Notes under the pieces: generated by a model | Database searches by the model: none | What the model was told of the DNA's origin: nothing | The model's input: the letters and a program-made list of their open reading frames with translations, nothing else | Assembly (NCBI GenBank): GCA_030867875.1 | Contig: JAOWCC010000577.1 | Span: 154,806,344 to 154,870,343 of the forward strand | Source: Actinernus sp. WN-2022 | Lineage: Eukaryota; Cnidaria; Anthozoa; Actiniaria; Actinernidae | DNA length: 64,000 nt | Direction of reading: 5' to 3' | Part shown: one piece after another, positions 11,312-22,622 of the stretch | Numbering within the stretch: the first letter of the stretch is position 1 | How the letters are laid out: each line of letters opens with the position of its first letter | Translations under genes and position numbers: made by a program

Positions 11312-11405
11312 TCTCGTGGTCTAATGGTTAGGGTTAGTGTTTCGTGGTGGGTAAGCCATTGCATTGATTCTTAACCGGCCCGAGTTCGAATCCCGGTTCA
11401 GGCGG
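11312..11405 (+). repeat. tRNA-like sequence (tRNA-Glu-like SINE head or pseudogene)
   Basis: GTGGTCTAATGGTTAGG is a good pol III A-box region of tRNA-Glu type. GAGTTCGAATCCC, about 50 bases later, is a good B-box. The middle does not form an anticodon arm of normal size and the two acceptor-stem halves do not pair. It is therefore a tRNA-derived repeat or pseudogene, not a functional tRNA. Confidence 0.65.
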
Positions 11406-13073
11406 TATATATTTTTTATACTGAGGATAACGTATAATCGTTCTAAAATTTCTAAGTGTCGATTCGAATGTTCGTATAGAATTTCTGAGTCTCAAATTAT
11501 TCATAGCGAACGTGGGTAACAAAGGGAATTTTATGACGCAGTTGGTTAAACGGTACACGACGTTACTACCCTTTTTGTCTTTCCCATTTTTCAAGTCACA
11601 CAAGAGAACTAGAACAACCGGCTATATTAACATTTTCTCGATGCGGCGCGTAGCTTTGATCGGAAATCAACATTGGCGGGAAATCTTGACAGATAAATAG
11701 AGTTTTAAAAAAGCTCCCACTCAAGACGAATTTATTCGATTTGTGTGAAATTTTCACAAAATGTCAATTGATATCGCAACTGCAAAAGGGTGTCGGAGAA
11801 TTGGGAAATTCTAAAAAGAGAGCTCTTGACGGCGTTTCTCGCATATCTACTCGGATTATGTTTTCGCCTTTTCACGAAGAGCATGATAACTTTTGAACTA
11901 AATCGAATTTTGAAATTCCCCGACACTTTTGTAATACGATTCCTCTGAAATGCGACAAAGCAAACAGATTTTAAAACTTTAAAATATTTTCGGAGTCGGA
12001 GCTTCTGAAAGCCATCTCACTAGATCGGAGAAACGGGATCGCGGAAAATTCGAGATTTTCAAAGAACTCAAAACTTTTTACGTATTCTTGTAGCCAATTT
12101 TATAAGCTTTAAAATGATACATGGATGATTTATCTACGATGTTTTCTCGAGGCGCTACATAATTTAGACTGGAAACGCACCCTGAAGGTATCCGGTAACC
12201 TTAATTAATGAACCATTGAACCTTTGTATTCACAACGCCTTCCAAAATATTCGAGTAAACACCGCCTGCGATTACGAACATCTCAAGGGAATGACATGAA
12301 GAAATTACCATACTATGTGGTTTGAAGCACGTTTCGCAATGCAAGAAAAACCTGCACTTGAAGGATTTGGTGTCGTGGTTGACATCGATAAAGTTCAAGA
12401 CTTGGAAAGCGATGTGACTGACATGACGGCAGACTCTAAATTTTTGACTCCGGCACAAAATATGTAAGTTTACTGCACGTTTTTATTATTTTACGACTTT
12501 GAGTTCGGTTTAATAATTGGAACTAAACAGTGGCTCGGTAAACAAGTAATGGTAGTTGGATAACGTCATTTAAAAAAAATTATATGTGTATCTCGGTAGT
12601 CTGCTGATATTAGTAAATTTAGTGCAAAATTTATTATCTAGGTATCTTATGTTCCGTGTACTTTTTGCTATCTTTGGGTCTTTATCAGTGACTTCTTATT
12701 AGGATGAAACTTTATATAAAATTTCATGTTCATTAGGATTCTTTATATAAAACGTTCATCCTCAAAGCTGAAACATCAATAGAAATTCCAAGAGTTGCAA
12801 GGTGCTTATCCATTGTCTCAATCATTAACCCCGTTTCCCCCTGGGACAGAATTCAAATCCCTCCGCGGGCTTTTTAGAATGATGAGATTTTATCAGGTAT
12901 AAAGGAGCATGCACGTGACTGATTTGCTTCATCTGATTGGACAAAATGATCATTAATTATTCATGAGTTTTGAAGTGACATATAACTGCTCACGTCATAT
13001 TTTTGTATTACCCAGACAACAGACTTCCTTAGCAATAATGCAATGTTTTTCCCATTTTAAGTATTTGGGGAAT

Positions 13074-13937
13074 AGGCCTTTTGCAGGAAACAGTCGCGTA
13101 CTGATATATCCAATTGAGCTCGTGGCCCCATGGCAAAGGCTTTACAGGAAACAGTTACGTGCTGACATATCACTTCAATACCCAATGAATTGAGCTCGTG
13201 GCCCCATGGCAAAGGCTTTACAGGAAACAGTTACGTGCTGACATATCACTTCAATACCCAATGAATTGAGCTCGTGGCCCCATGGGAAAGGCTTTACAGG
13301 AAACAGTTACGTGCTGACATATCACTTCAATACCCAATGAATTGAGCTCGTGATCCCATGGGAAAGGCTTTACTGGAAACAGTCACGTGCTGACATATCA
13401 CTTCAATACCCAATGAATTGAGCTCGTGACCTCATGGGAAAGGCTTTACTGGAAACAGTCACGTGCTGATATATCACTTCAGTAACCAATGAATTGAGCT
13501 CGTGATCCCATGGGAAAGGCTTTACTGGAAACAGTCACGTGCTGATATATCACTTCGATAACCAATGAATTGAGCTCGTGACCTCATGGGAAAGGCTTTA
13601 CTGGAAACAGTCACGTGCTGATATATCACTTCAGTAACCAATGAATTGAGCTCGTGATCCCATGGGAAAGGCTTTACTGGAAACAGTCACGTGCTGATAT
13701 ATCACTTCAATAACCAATGAATTGCGCTTGTGATCCCATGGGAAAGGTGTTATTTACTGGCTGGTAAAAGGCAATCTTCAGAAACGCAGTTTTAGAAAGA
13801 TCGACAATCGATTGGAGATTGAAAATAGCTTTACAAACAGGTTTTACTAATAACACTACCGATCTCGTACAAGTGCAAGTAAGATATGTTTTGCCACCAG
13901 TACAACCACGTGATCGTATCCTGCACAAGGCCCATTG
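13074..13937. mobile_element. MITE (AGGCCTTTTGCAGGAAACAG family) with internal minisatellite
   Basis: The left end AGGCCTTTTGCAGGAAACAG and the right end CCTGCACAAGGCC are imperfect terminal repeats. The flanking GTCACGTG-like words and the right segment with CAGGTTTTACTAATAACACT and GATCTCGTACAAG are shared with copies at 36.30, 51.62 and 52.32 kb. Those copies hold only one of the internal units that are amplified here. Confidence 0.8.
13085..13750. repeat. 76-bp minisatellite, eight full periods, inside the MITE
   Basis: The word GAGCTCGTG (degenerate GCGCTTGTG in the last unit) recurs at 13,116, 13,192, 13,268, 13,344, 13,420, 13,496, 13,572, 13,648 and 13,724, exactly 76 bases apart each time. 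Each unit contains GGAAACAGTCACGTGCTGA (TTACGTG in the earliest units), ATATCACTTC and CCATGGGAAAGGC. Units 4-8 alternate between ATCCCATGG and ACCTCATGG versions. This suggests amplification of a two-unit block. Confidence 0.95.
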
Positions 13938-14151
13938 ATTCTTCAAGGGATCCTCGGCTGACAACAATGTTTGCTCTCAAATAATTGTTATGCATGCTTA
14001 AGTCTGTTTCTGTGTTTGGCTCCAGTAAATTGTACACTAGATGTCATTTATGCACCGATTTTCCCGTCGATAAAACTCCTTTGAATTTTCTGCGCGCCGC
14101 CATCTTGGATTTTATGACGTCACAGTGTTGCCCTATTGTCAGAAAACACAT

Positions 14152-14451
14152 GAGCCCATAACTAGGAGCGGCCATATGTCCTATATAGTTGTCACAGCAT
14201 TTTTACAAGTTGGGCTATTTTTAGATTATTTTCCCCGCCAATTGGTAGATTGCACCGTGGCGGAACAAAAGATGCCTCATTAGCTACTTTTGTTATATTA
14301 AACAACATGCTGCTACGCTTTTGTGATTTGATTCCCTTAGGAATAATTGCAACTCAACAATAGCGGGAAACCATTCTAAAAATAACCTAACTTGTAAAAA
14401 CGCTGTGACATTCGCCTATAATGTGGGATGCACGCTCCTAGTTATGGGCTC
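14152..14451. mobile_element. MITE with about 75-bp TIRs (GAGCCCATAACTAGGAGCG)
   Basis: GAGCCCATAACTAGGAGCG at the left end pairs with CGCTCCTAGTTATGGGCTC at the right. The pairing continues inward through TTGTCACAGC, TTTTTACAAGTT and TATTTTTAGA with small differences. The target duplication is not clear and there is no coding content. Confidence 0.85.
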
Positions 14452-14552
14452 CTGGAAAACAATAGCTCGATGAAGAACTGAACAACTAGATTCCATAAAG
14501 ACTTGAAACGATTTCAACGACTTAAAATGGACTGCATGTTGCGTCATATAAC

Positions 14553-14584
<32 letters not shown>

Positions 14585-14587
<3 letters not shown>

Positions 14588-15009
14588 CCGTTTGCAAAAA
14601 TTCTGACCCCCTTACCATATATAAATATATATCAAACATATATCTAACATTATGGGATGTCATTGCTGATATTTTTTTCAAGTTGCCTATCATCAAGGGC
14701 TTCAGAAAAAAATATAGGAAGAGGTATCCCATAATGTTTGATACATTTTTTATATATATTTATATATGGTGAGGGGGGTCAGAATTTTATATACAGCCGT
14801 TTGCAAAAATTCTGACCCCCCTCACCATATATAAATATATATAAAAAATGTATCAAACATTATGGGATACCTCTTCCTATATTTTTTTCTGAAGCCCTTG
14901 ATGATAGGCAACTTGAAAAAAATATCAGCAATGACATCCCATAATGTTAGACATATCTTTGATATATATTTATATATGGTAAGGGGGTCAGAATTTTTGC
15001 AAACGGCTG
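14585..15009. mobile_element. Tc1/mariner-type MITE dimer, 425-bp palindrome, TA flanks
   Basis: The outer ends are CAGCCGTTTGCAAAAATTC and its inverse, each flanked by TA. A second CAGCCG end begins at 14,794, so the structure is two copies head to head: one complete (14,794-15,009) and one lacking its inner TIR (14,585-about 14,790). The two halves are nearly identical, giving a very strong hairpin. Open frames here are products of the palindrome, not genes. A TA microsatellite (14,556-14,584) abuts the left end. Confidence 0.9.
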
Positions 15010-15028
15010 TATATGATGACGTGTTATA

Positions 15029-16175
15029 CCGACGTAATAATAATAATAATAATAATAAATTATTTCTATAGCGCCATAATCCACTAATTGCCCTATGGCA
15101 CTTTACAATGAATACTGGAAAAGAAAAATGTAAGAATACATATAAAGTTAAAATATAATTGATATTAAGCCATCTAGTATGTATACTACTAAAACTACTG
15201 GAACAACTAAAAACTACTATAAAGATCATTAATTATAAGCACAATTAAAAAGATATGTCTTTAACGTAGATTTAAAACTGCTAATACACGGGCTCATTCT
15301 AATCTTAGCTGGTAATGAGTTCCATAACTTAGGTGCAGCAACTGAAAAGGCTCGGTCACCATAGCTCTTCAAATTAGACATAGGAACAGTTAATAAATAT
15401 TGCGAAGACGATCTCAAAGTTCGTGTAGGCGTGAAGCATATCACTAATGTACGGTGGAGCTAATTTATTTAGAGCCTTATATGTAAGTAAAAGTATTTTA
15501 AAAACAATACGCTGCTCTATAGGTAGCCAGTGGAGTTGCTTGAGGACAGGAGTAGTACGATCATGTTTTGATTTAACGGTAATTAAACGCGCAGCGCAGT
15601 TCTGGACATACTGTAGTCTATCAATTTGATACTTGGGTAAGCCATACAATAAAGCATTACAACTATCTAATCTACAGGATATAAATGTATGAACCAGTAT
15701 CTTAGTAATGTCTTCTGAAAGATATTGCCTTATCTTAGCTATCCTCATTAAGTGAAAAGATGCAGACTTACAAATAGTGGTCATATTTCTCGAGGATCAT
15801 GCTGTTATCGAAAACTACTCCGATATTCCTGCCAGAAAGCGAAGATTGTACGTGATCATTGCCAACTGTAATATTATTTAAGTACGGTCGGGGACGATGA
15901 TGTGCACTAATAATAAGAGGTTCAGTCTTGTCCGTATTTAATTTAAGTTTGTTCTGCAACATCCACTTATCAATATCATTGACACAGGCTTCAATTTTTA
16001 CTATGGATGACTCGCGATCTTCCCCAGATGTAGACTCGAAGGAGAGGTACAATTCGGTGTCATCCGCGTAGAAATGGAAGCCCATGCCATGATTCCTAAC
16101 AATATCTCCTAAAGGAGAAGTGTAAGTGTAAAGTAGGTAGAGGAGTGGCCCTAAAACTGAACCAAAGGTACACCA
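15029..16175 (-). mobile_element. CR1/L2-like LINE remnant (minus strand)
   Basis: Read on the minus strand, the order is FHFYADDTELYL (catalytic block), WMLQNKLKLNTDKTE, the NIGVVFDNSM block, then LPKYQIDRLQYVQNCAARL, LKQLHWLPIEQRIVFK and YGDRAFSVAAPKLWNSLP, ending in FKSTLKTYLF. Two frame changes (about 15,775 and 15,400) break it. The 3' end is followed by GCGCTATAGAAATAA and a (TTA)n tail at 15,036-15,058. It is the same group as the copy at 3.1-4.2 kb but better preserved. It lies directly beside the Tc1 palindrome. Confidence 0.88.
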
Positions 16176-16409
16176 CAGTGCATGTTACTACTAGAAGACT
16201 TTTCTCTCCAAACGTATCGTAAGGCAACGTATCGTAAAAGTGGTCACGTTGTGTTGTGCTATATAATTGATGACGGACGTGTGTTACCTGGACAGTTATT
16301 GATATCCGACAGACGTATTATAGAAGAGACCCGATGTATGAACAAGAATCCCACAAGGATGGCGACAGGTGTCTGTTGAATGACAAGCGAATACAAGAAA
16401 ACAAATTAG

Positions 16410-17150
16410 TAGATGTTGAAAAAGATTCTATTATTTGCTGATGACACTACATTTCTGCTGCATAATTTTAAATCTTACGAACATGTGCTACCTCTCTTAG
16501 AGGAATTTAGATAATTTTCTTCTCTAAGAATTAATCTGGAAAAATCAGAGGTAGGCTGGGTAGGTCAAATAAATGCCACCGAGTCAGACAGTAATTCGTA
16601 AGTTAAATTTATTGACTTTAATAAGGAAGAAATTAAAATCTTAGGTATTTATTTTTCGTTAGACAAAGATCTAAAGAAGCAAACCAATTTTGATCGGGTT
16701 TTCGAGAAATTTAAAAGCAACTCTTTCAATTTGGAGAATGCTCTTCGCCTCAGACTAGCTGTTTGGGAAAATCCATATTGTTAGATCCTTGGCACTCTCG
16801 CAACTTCTTTACGTTTGTTCTAAATTATGTTCCTTTCCATCAGAAAGGTGGAAAAAGAAGTTGTCAAATTTATATGGAGTGGGAAGAAAACAAAAATAAA
16901 ATATAAAGCTCTTTTAAATACTTATGAAGATGGCGGGTTGAAATTACCTGATTTGGAAACTTGCATCAAGCTCATTATGCATACTTGGTTATTGAATTTA
17001 AAAAGTATTCGGGTTTTAGAAAAAAACTGGCATCTTTTTCCATCCAAATATTTAAAGAAAATGGGACAAATTCAGTGCATATAAATGGGAAATGTATTAC
17101 AATTAGGAATATCCTAAGAGGGTGTGCTGAAATAAAATTATGACCCAATT
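16410..17150 (+). mobile_element. L1/Tx1-like LINE reverse-transcriptase remnant
   Basis: Scattered frames show ADDTTFLL near 16,440, NLEKSEVGWVGQ near 16,540 and KILGIYFSLDKD near 16,645. A clean stretch (16,827-17,084) reads KEVVKFIWSGKKTKIKYK then YEDGGLKLPDLE. The FIW-GK-xKI and GGLKLPDL motifs mark the C-terminal part of L1/Tx1-clade reverse transcriptases, a different clade from the neighbouring CR1/L2 remnants. Many stops and frame changes show it is old. Confidence 0.8.
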
Positions 17151-18660
17151 GAGAATGATCCAGTCAATATATTAAGACAATCACTTTGGAACAACAAAAT
17201 TATTTCTTTGGACATTCGAACTTTTAAGAAGGTTATTTAAAAAAAAAAAGTTAAGGATTCTCTGGTTTCACAGTTGATAATTTCCTAGGTTGGCTTGGAA
17301 TTATTTATGCCATACCTCAGAAATGGAAGTCAATAACGAAGCCCGTTCTGATATAATCACAGGCAGCCCAAGCTCATAGACATAGTTTGAAATCAATGGT
17401 TTGGCGTTAGGAGAGAATTACAAGGCTTTGTATGGACATGGAATCCAAAAACTCGGGATTTTTCCGTATTTTAGCTCCTCATCTCCTATAAGTACACATA
17501 ATAAGAGAATAAACTTTACTTTTGGGTATTCCGTTGTCCTTTTGTCTTCGGAGCTCTAGGAACGGTGTTTAGAGAGGTTTGAGTTCTCGGAGGGTGAAGA
17601 GTCGAGAACTCAAACCTCCCTAAAACACCGTCCCTAGATAATCAACATTGTGCGTGCCAACTAGAAGATATGACGTGACGGTATTTCCATAAACCTATAT
17701 TGATAGTTTAGCAAGGTATTTGAAAACTAATCACAGATAAAATACAACCAGCGTGAAAGCGAACATTGAAATTTGCAACCGTGTGCAAAGTTTTGAATTA
17801 CTGAACAAATATAAATATCATGCAACAGTGAAATAAAATTCGAACTTCACTAATAACCGGTTGAGAAAATATATCGTACCTGTCCGACAGGTCAGTGTAG
17901 TTCAGGGCCGGGTTGTTCGAAGCAAGGATAACTTTAACCCTAGGTTAGCGCTAAATCTGTAATTGTAATCTGTACAATTTAACCCTGGGTTAGCGATTTA
18001 ACCCCGGGTTAACGCTTAACCCTGCTTCGAACAACCGGCCCCAGTTTGACAAGTTCAAGTCATAACGGCTTTGGGAGGTAACGATGTACTTCTTTAGTTA
18101 ATTACTTTTTTATCGTAATGTGTATTTGTTTATGTTATGTAGTCTTTCAGCCATATCACAGGTTCTGCCAGCTAACCCAATTAACCTTCATCAAACCTTC
18201 GTGAATCTCTCAATATTAAAGTCCACATAGCCCGCTGTGGGTTATAGGCAGGTTGAAATTGTTATTTAATTTCCAGAAGTTTCTTAAAAAATACATTTTC
18301 GGCTAGGAGGAGAGCTATCGCTGGTGTTTCGCCAGAACATTTCCTTAACCACTAGAACTCAGTTTAACTGAAAATGTTCAGATTCATAAGGATTCGAGGA
18401 TAATTTTCTCACAGACTTCTAATATTTATACAATGTTGACTTTGTTGGTGTTTTGCATAAGACAGACTGCGACATCTGGTTTTAGTATAGATATAACTTT
18501 GAAAAAGCTCAAAGCACCTCCAGCCCTAAGAAACTGAAAGCAAATATTCCAGTTTTGTCGGTTGAAAATTATATACATTTTTTGAAAGGTTTTAACATAT
18601 AACTGATTTGAAAGCCAAAATTGAGAAAATCCCGAAAACGTTTTTCAAGTGTGTTTGTTT
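17151..18660. other. Intergenic: hairpin and one MITE, otherwise nothing seen
   Basis: At 17,555-17,638 the words CGGTGTTTAGAGAGGTTTGA and TCAAACCTCCCTAAAACACC pair around a short loop. At 17,907-18,042, GGCCGGGTTGTTCGAAGC and GCTTCGAACAACCGGCC are TIRs of a roughly 135-bp MITE, with repeated TTAACCC(T/C)(G/A)GGTTA palindromes inside. The rest is AT-rich and unassigned. Confidence 0.6.
17907..18042. mobile_element. MITE, TIR GGCCGGTTGTTCGAAGC
   Basis: This is a short element with perfect 17-base ends apart from one base. Three copies of an AACCC(T/G)GGTTA-like palindrome lie inside. A larger relative with ends GGGCCCGGTTGTTCGAAGC lies at 22,027-22,259. Confidence 0.8.
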
Positions 18661-18664
18661 GTTC

Positions 18665-19522
18665 AAATAGACCAGTTCACGGTTAATTCCGACATTTTGA
18701 AAGGGGAGCAAACATGGTGCGAAATACAGTGTTCGTATGGGAATCCGATGCCAAATAAAATCCGTAAAATCGAATTTCTGAAATATTCTTCAAATACAAA
18801 CTTAACATACCAGGTAAAAGATTAGCTGATCGAAATTTGAGGGATGTATAGCTGTGCTGGGAAGCGTGCAATTGTGTTTCCCATACATTGTCTGTAAATT
18901 TTCCCGCGGACTTTTTGACTCGTTTTTACAGACAAATGTATGGAAAACTGAAAACACGATTGCACGCTTCCCAGCACCGTTACATCGCCTCACTGGTTAG
19001 CTCAGTTGGTAGAGCACGGTCTAGAGTGCGGGAAGTCAGGGGTTTGAATACCGACCGCCGCGTCCTTGGGCATGGACGTATAAGCCGTTGGCCTTGTCTC
19101 CTTCCTCTTCTAATCTATAATATGAGGGAGACGTGAAGAACCTGTTGTGTTATTTCGAGAAAGAGTAGGGGATTGTCTCCCAACACAACAGCGAGGTATT
19201 GTCAGATACTAACAATCACTCATGATTGTAAACTGCACGGCAGCACATTGCGCCACAATAGCAGTCCGTATCACAAAAATAACCTTGTGAAGCGCATTTG
19301 AATATATCCATATAGAATTCGCGCTATATAAATGAATACCTTTACCTTTCAAATTTCGATCAGCTAAATCTTTTACCTGGTATGTTAAGTTTGTATCTGA
19401 AGAATATTTCAGAAATTCGATTGTACGGATTTTATTTGGCATCGATACAAACACTGTATTTCGCGCCATGCATGTTTGCACCCCTTTCAAAATATCGGAA
19501 TTAACCGTGAACTGGTCTATTT
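18665..19522. mobile_element. Foldback element carrying an inner hairpin and a SINE
   Basis: The outer arms 18,665-18,846 and 19,339-19,522 are inverted repeats of about 180 bp, sharing AGACCAGTTCACGGTTAATT, GGATTTTATTTGGCATCG and TACCTGGTATGTTAAGTTTG. Between them lies a second hairpin (18,850-18,985; GCTGGGAAGCGTGCAAT paired with ATTGCACGCTTCCCAGC). A tRNA-derived SINE follows (18,987-19,338). The three layers are nested in that order. Confidence 0.8.
18987..19338 (+). mobile_element. tRNA-derived SINE
   Basis: The head CCTCACTGGTTAGCTCAGTTGGTAGAGC has a near-consensus pol III A-box, and GGGGTTTGAATACCG is the B-box. The body runs to a tail with AGCGCATTTGAATATATC, CGCGCTATATAAATGAATAC and CTTTACCTTT. 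A shortened relative with the same head lies at 47,355-47,450 on the minus strand. The tRNA head lacks a paired acceptor stem, so it is not a working tRNA gene. Confidence 0.75.
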
Positions 19523-21503
19523 TGTTAGGTCTAAATTGTGGTTTGGTGTTTTTTTAATGACTGATGTTACATATTCATTGAAGAGTTCAAAAGTATTTCT
19601 CTTTTCAAAGAGAATAGGAAACTTGTATCCACCAATTTTAAACATTTAAAATAGGAAATCGGAAACACTGCCGGAATTAATGAATATTTAACAAGTAGAT
19701 TATTCTGTAACTTTGAAATTTTTCTCTAACTTGAAGGAGATATTCCCCAAGTTTGTATAACAAAAAGAGTACGAAATATGATTACAAGTCGCCAGTTCCA
19801 ACTATCCTCTATGAAATTATTTAAATATCGAGTAAAAACGGGCTGTCAAAATATGGTATTTTTAAATGCATCTTGATGAAGTTCAAAAGAAAGAAAACGA
19901 CTTTTGTAGTAGAAAATAAACGATAGCAAAAAGTACGGATTTCTAAAACTCTGCTCAAACGGTTTCTGAGCATACATCGATACATCATTTGTTGAAACCT
20001 ATCTTGAAACTGTTTAAATGGTCTTTAAACGAAGTCAAACTCTTTCCAACATGCTTTAATATCTTTCGACACCCGCTTTCATCAATGTTTTCAGGCAATT
20101 TCGAATGGTTTGCAGATCGGCTTCAACAAATGTTGAAACCGTTTGACCGGCGCTTAAAGCTTGTCTGTAAAATAGAAAAAACGTCCGGATGTTGTAGAAG
20201 GGAAAACTAACCAAAGTTATTGAGCTGAAGCAACTTTGCGATAAAATGAAGAGGGTGCGTGTGACATCGAAAAACTAAACTTTTTCATTATTTTTCATGT
20301 TCACTTTCAAAAGACCAAAACATTTGAAACTTGAGTTTAGATAACTTCTATGAATAATTTAGCCAGCTTATATATCTTTTCGGAAGATTTAAGATATTGC
20401 CACATACCTTAAAATCCGCTCTGACACACCCGCAAAGCAGCATATTTTGCACTCCTTATCCAAAACAAACCTGTCGACCAAAGATCATAGCAAAATAGTG
20501 AATAAACCCTAACGCATCAGGTTTAACTTGAGAATTGTATGCATAACGCAGGTGTCTATTAAGTTAGACTCTCATTGACGCGAAGTTAACATAAACACTC
20601 TTTGGTCCCCGCAGTCTATCCAAATAGGCATTGCTCTGAGTGGATATCATGACTAATTAGTTTGTGTTTTACGATTACTTATTAAAGAATGAACTTAGTT
20701 CTACGTAGATAACATAGCTCATCTCGGGGGTGGATGTTTGGTATTAAAATAAGGATTTTAAAAAGAAACGATATTTTGAGGTAAGCCGGAATTAGAAAAT
20801 TCTAGTTGTCTCTATCTGTTGATATGGGACAGTCAATTGAATGGAACGTTTTAGTTTCTCTAAAACAAAATTACACAAAAACCCTGGAAAAGAACAGAAA
20901 TTCATTGTGAAGAACCAAAAACTGTTTTGTTATATAAAGGATGGCAAAAATTGAACTGGTTATCGGTCCACCGTGGACCAAAATCAGGTTACTCTAGATT
21001 CCTCTTTCTAAAGCAGTATTTTTCATCCATTTGAATCTTTGCCATCCAACTCTTTCAACTGAGATTGAAGGTTGTGTCCAATAAAACATGAAAACATAAT
21101 TTGCTAATCCAAGTAGTTATTTCCCTCTTTGGTCATGAGAAAGTTTTAATGGCGTTTTGTTTGACAGTGCCCTTAAGCAACAGTCAACATCATCTTCGCT
21201 TTCTTGCACAATACGCTGTTATGGATTCTAAAACTGACAAGAATAACACACGCACGTATTTCATGAGGTAGTTTTAATTGAACATTATCTCTAGAGAGAC
21301 ATGTAGCACATACAGTGGATTTCGTATGAGAATATACGGCAGTGACATGCATACAGCACGGGTACCGTGCGGCATTCCGCGACATTGAACCGGTTTCCCC
21401 ATCCTTTTAGTCCAATCATGACAAGGCGACAGCAGGTAACGTCTTAGTCTCTTAAATCTCCGGGCATTGGTTGCAAACCAAGAATTTCCTCAAACTTTCT
21501 CTA
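19523..21503. other. Intergenic, no feature seen
   Basis: AT-rich single-copy-looking sequence. Short open stretches on both strands (for example 19,989-20,210 and 21,173-21,385) show no domain or splice structure that I can support. Confidence 0.55.
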
Positions 21504-21666
21504 ATAGACCCTTTCAGCTTGACTTTTCCCTTGAGCAATGTTATTTTCTGTATCCCAAGAGGAAATGTACCAATTTCTATAATTGGAAAACAAAGCACTG
21601 AATCCTCTGGAGAGCTGTCACGTGGTCTGAAATGGGCCAACAAAAAGGCAAGCTGAAAGGGTCTAT
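21504..21666. mobile_element. MITE, TIR ATAGACCCTTTCAGCTTG
   Basis: Perfect 18-bp TIRs flank a 163-bp element with the internal words TTTCCCTTGAG, CAAAGCACTGAATCCTCTGG and CACGTGGTCTGAAATGG. Relatives occur at 22,447-22,618, 54,614-54,777 and, more diverged, 59,280-59,460. Confidence 0.88.
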
Positions 21667-22026
21667 TGTTTGAGGGCAAAGTATTTTAATTGTTGTTGCT
21701 CCATGCTTACGAGTACGTTAAAATTCCAGCACTCGAATAATGGGTTTTGCCGTGTCACAGATAAGCCGTTGCACTCAGTGTTGTGTCAAATACAATTCCA
21801 ACACGCTAGGCCAGTTCTCTCGAAACTGTCTCAGTATGTTCGGCTTTCATGTTAAGCCGACACCACTTTCCATTTCATGGTGTTTCTTTGGAAATAACTC
21901 CTCGAAACAAAACTCCCGTTCATCATGGCCGTCAGATTTTCGTATTTCCAAGCGTGCGGTCATGTTAGGGATTGATTCTTTAATGACAACGGAAATCATG
22001 CATTGCGCGCTTTCCGAGATCACCTG

Positions 22027-22259
22027 GGCCCGGTTGTTCGAAGCCCGATTAAGCTAATGCAGGATTAAGGGCACACTTTAGTTCGATTTGCTAACTTGTG
22101 AACGACATCTTCGAAGTTAAAAACGTATTCCTAGAGGAGAAACAACAAGTACGTTTCTATTTGTTTTGCTAGTTCTGCAAACAAATACCTTCTACCAAGA
22201 GAACCAAAACAATGAGTTAATCCAGGTTTAGCGCTAATCGGGCTTCGATCAACTGGGCC
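22027..22259. mobile_element. MITE, TIR GGGCCCGGTTGTTCGAAGC
   Basis: The left end GGCCCGGTTGTTCGAAGCCC matches the right end GGGCTTCGATCAACTGGGCC in inverse, 233 bp overall. Inner pairs AACAAGTACG and TTAATCC are also visible. It is related by its ends to the element at 17,907. Confidence 0.8.
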
Positions 22260-22446
22260 CTGGATATTAGGTAATCATACTGTTTCGAGTGCAATTTGTT
22301 ATTATCACAGTTCGGCCATCTTGGATAAAACAATGGTTTTGGCCCCGGTAGCCTCGCACTGGTGTGTTTCAGAACGAGTTTACCAGACGAAAACAAAGGT
22401 TTTTATTCTCCTGGGACTCAGCATGGCCACCGCGTGATAAAAGCCC

Positions 22447-22618
22447 ATAGACCATTTATTGTGTCATTTCAGAGCACGTGACTTTTCCCTTGAGTTTTTG
22501 GTTTTTCTATACCCCAAGAGGAAATTTCGATAATCGGACAACAAAGCACTGAATCCTCTGGAGAACTATCACGTGGTCTGAAATGGGGCAACAGACAGGC
22601 AAGTTGAAAGGGTCTATT
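22447..22618. mobile_element. MITE, second copy of the ATAGACC family
   Basis: It runs from ATAGACCATTTATTGTG to AGTTGAAAGGGTCTAT and shares AAAGCACTGAATCCTCTGG and CACGTGGTCTGAAATGG with 21,504-21,666. Its right end directly abuts the TTAA flank of the foldback element at 22,623. Confidence 0.8.
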
Positions 22619-22622
22619 TAAC

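Larger units (their letters stand above)
10102..12960. other. Probable first part of LamG/TLDc gene; MITEs and a tRNA-like sequence
   Basis: This region lies upstream of the last recognised exon of the minus-strand gene. It contains a composite MITE (10,430-10,808) and a tRNA-like stretch (11,312-11,405). An 85-codon minus-strand open stretch at 12,201-12,458 is cysteine-rich but matches no domain I can name. The plus strand there has a good donor (AAATAT/GTAAGT at 12,473), so the strand of any real exon is unclear. Confidence 0.45.

Noticed and set aside
12201..12458. Cysteine-containing minus-strand frame considered as a PAN/apple exon
   Set aside because: Cysteine spacing does not fit, no good acceptor is present, and the opposite strand has the better splice donor.
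13085..13750. CRISPR-like regular array
   Set aside because: The 76-bp units are fully repeated without unique spacers and sit in a MITE in animal DNA.
14503..15229. Open frames on both strands repeating the same peptide (YKYISNIYLTLWDVIADIFF)
   Set aside because: They are read from the two arms of the Tc1-type palindrome; the peptide comes from the MITE sequence and there is no family match.
18987..19062. Possible functional tRNA gene
   Set aside because: A- and B-boxes are good, but the acceptor stem and anticodon arm do not pair and the same head recurs in a second repeat copy (47.4 kb). It is a SINE.
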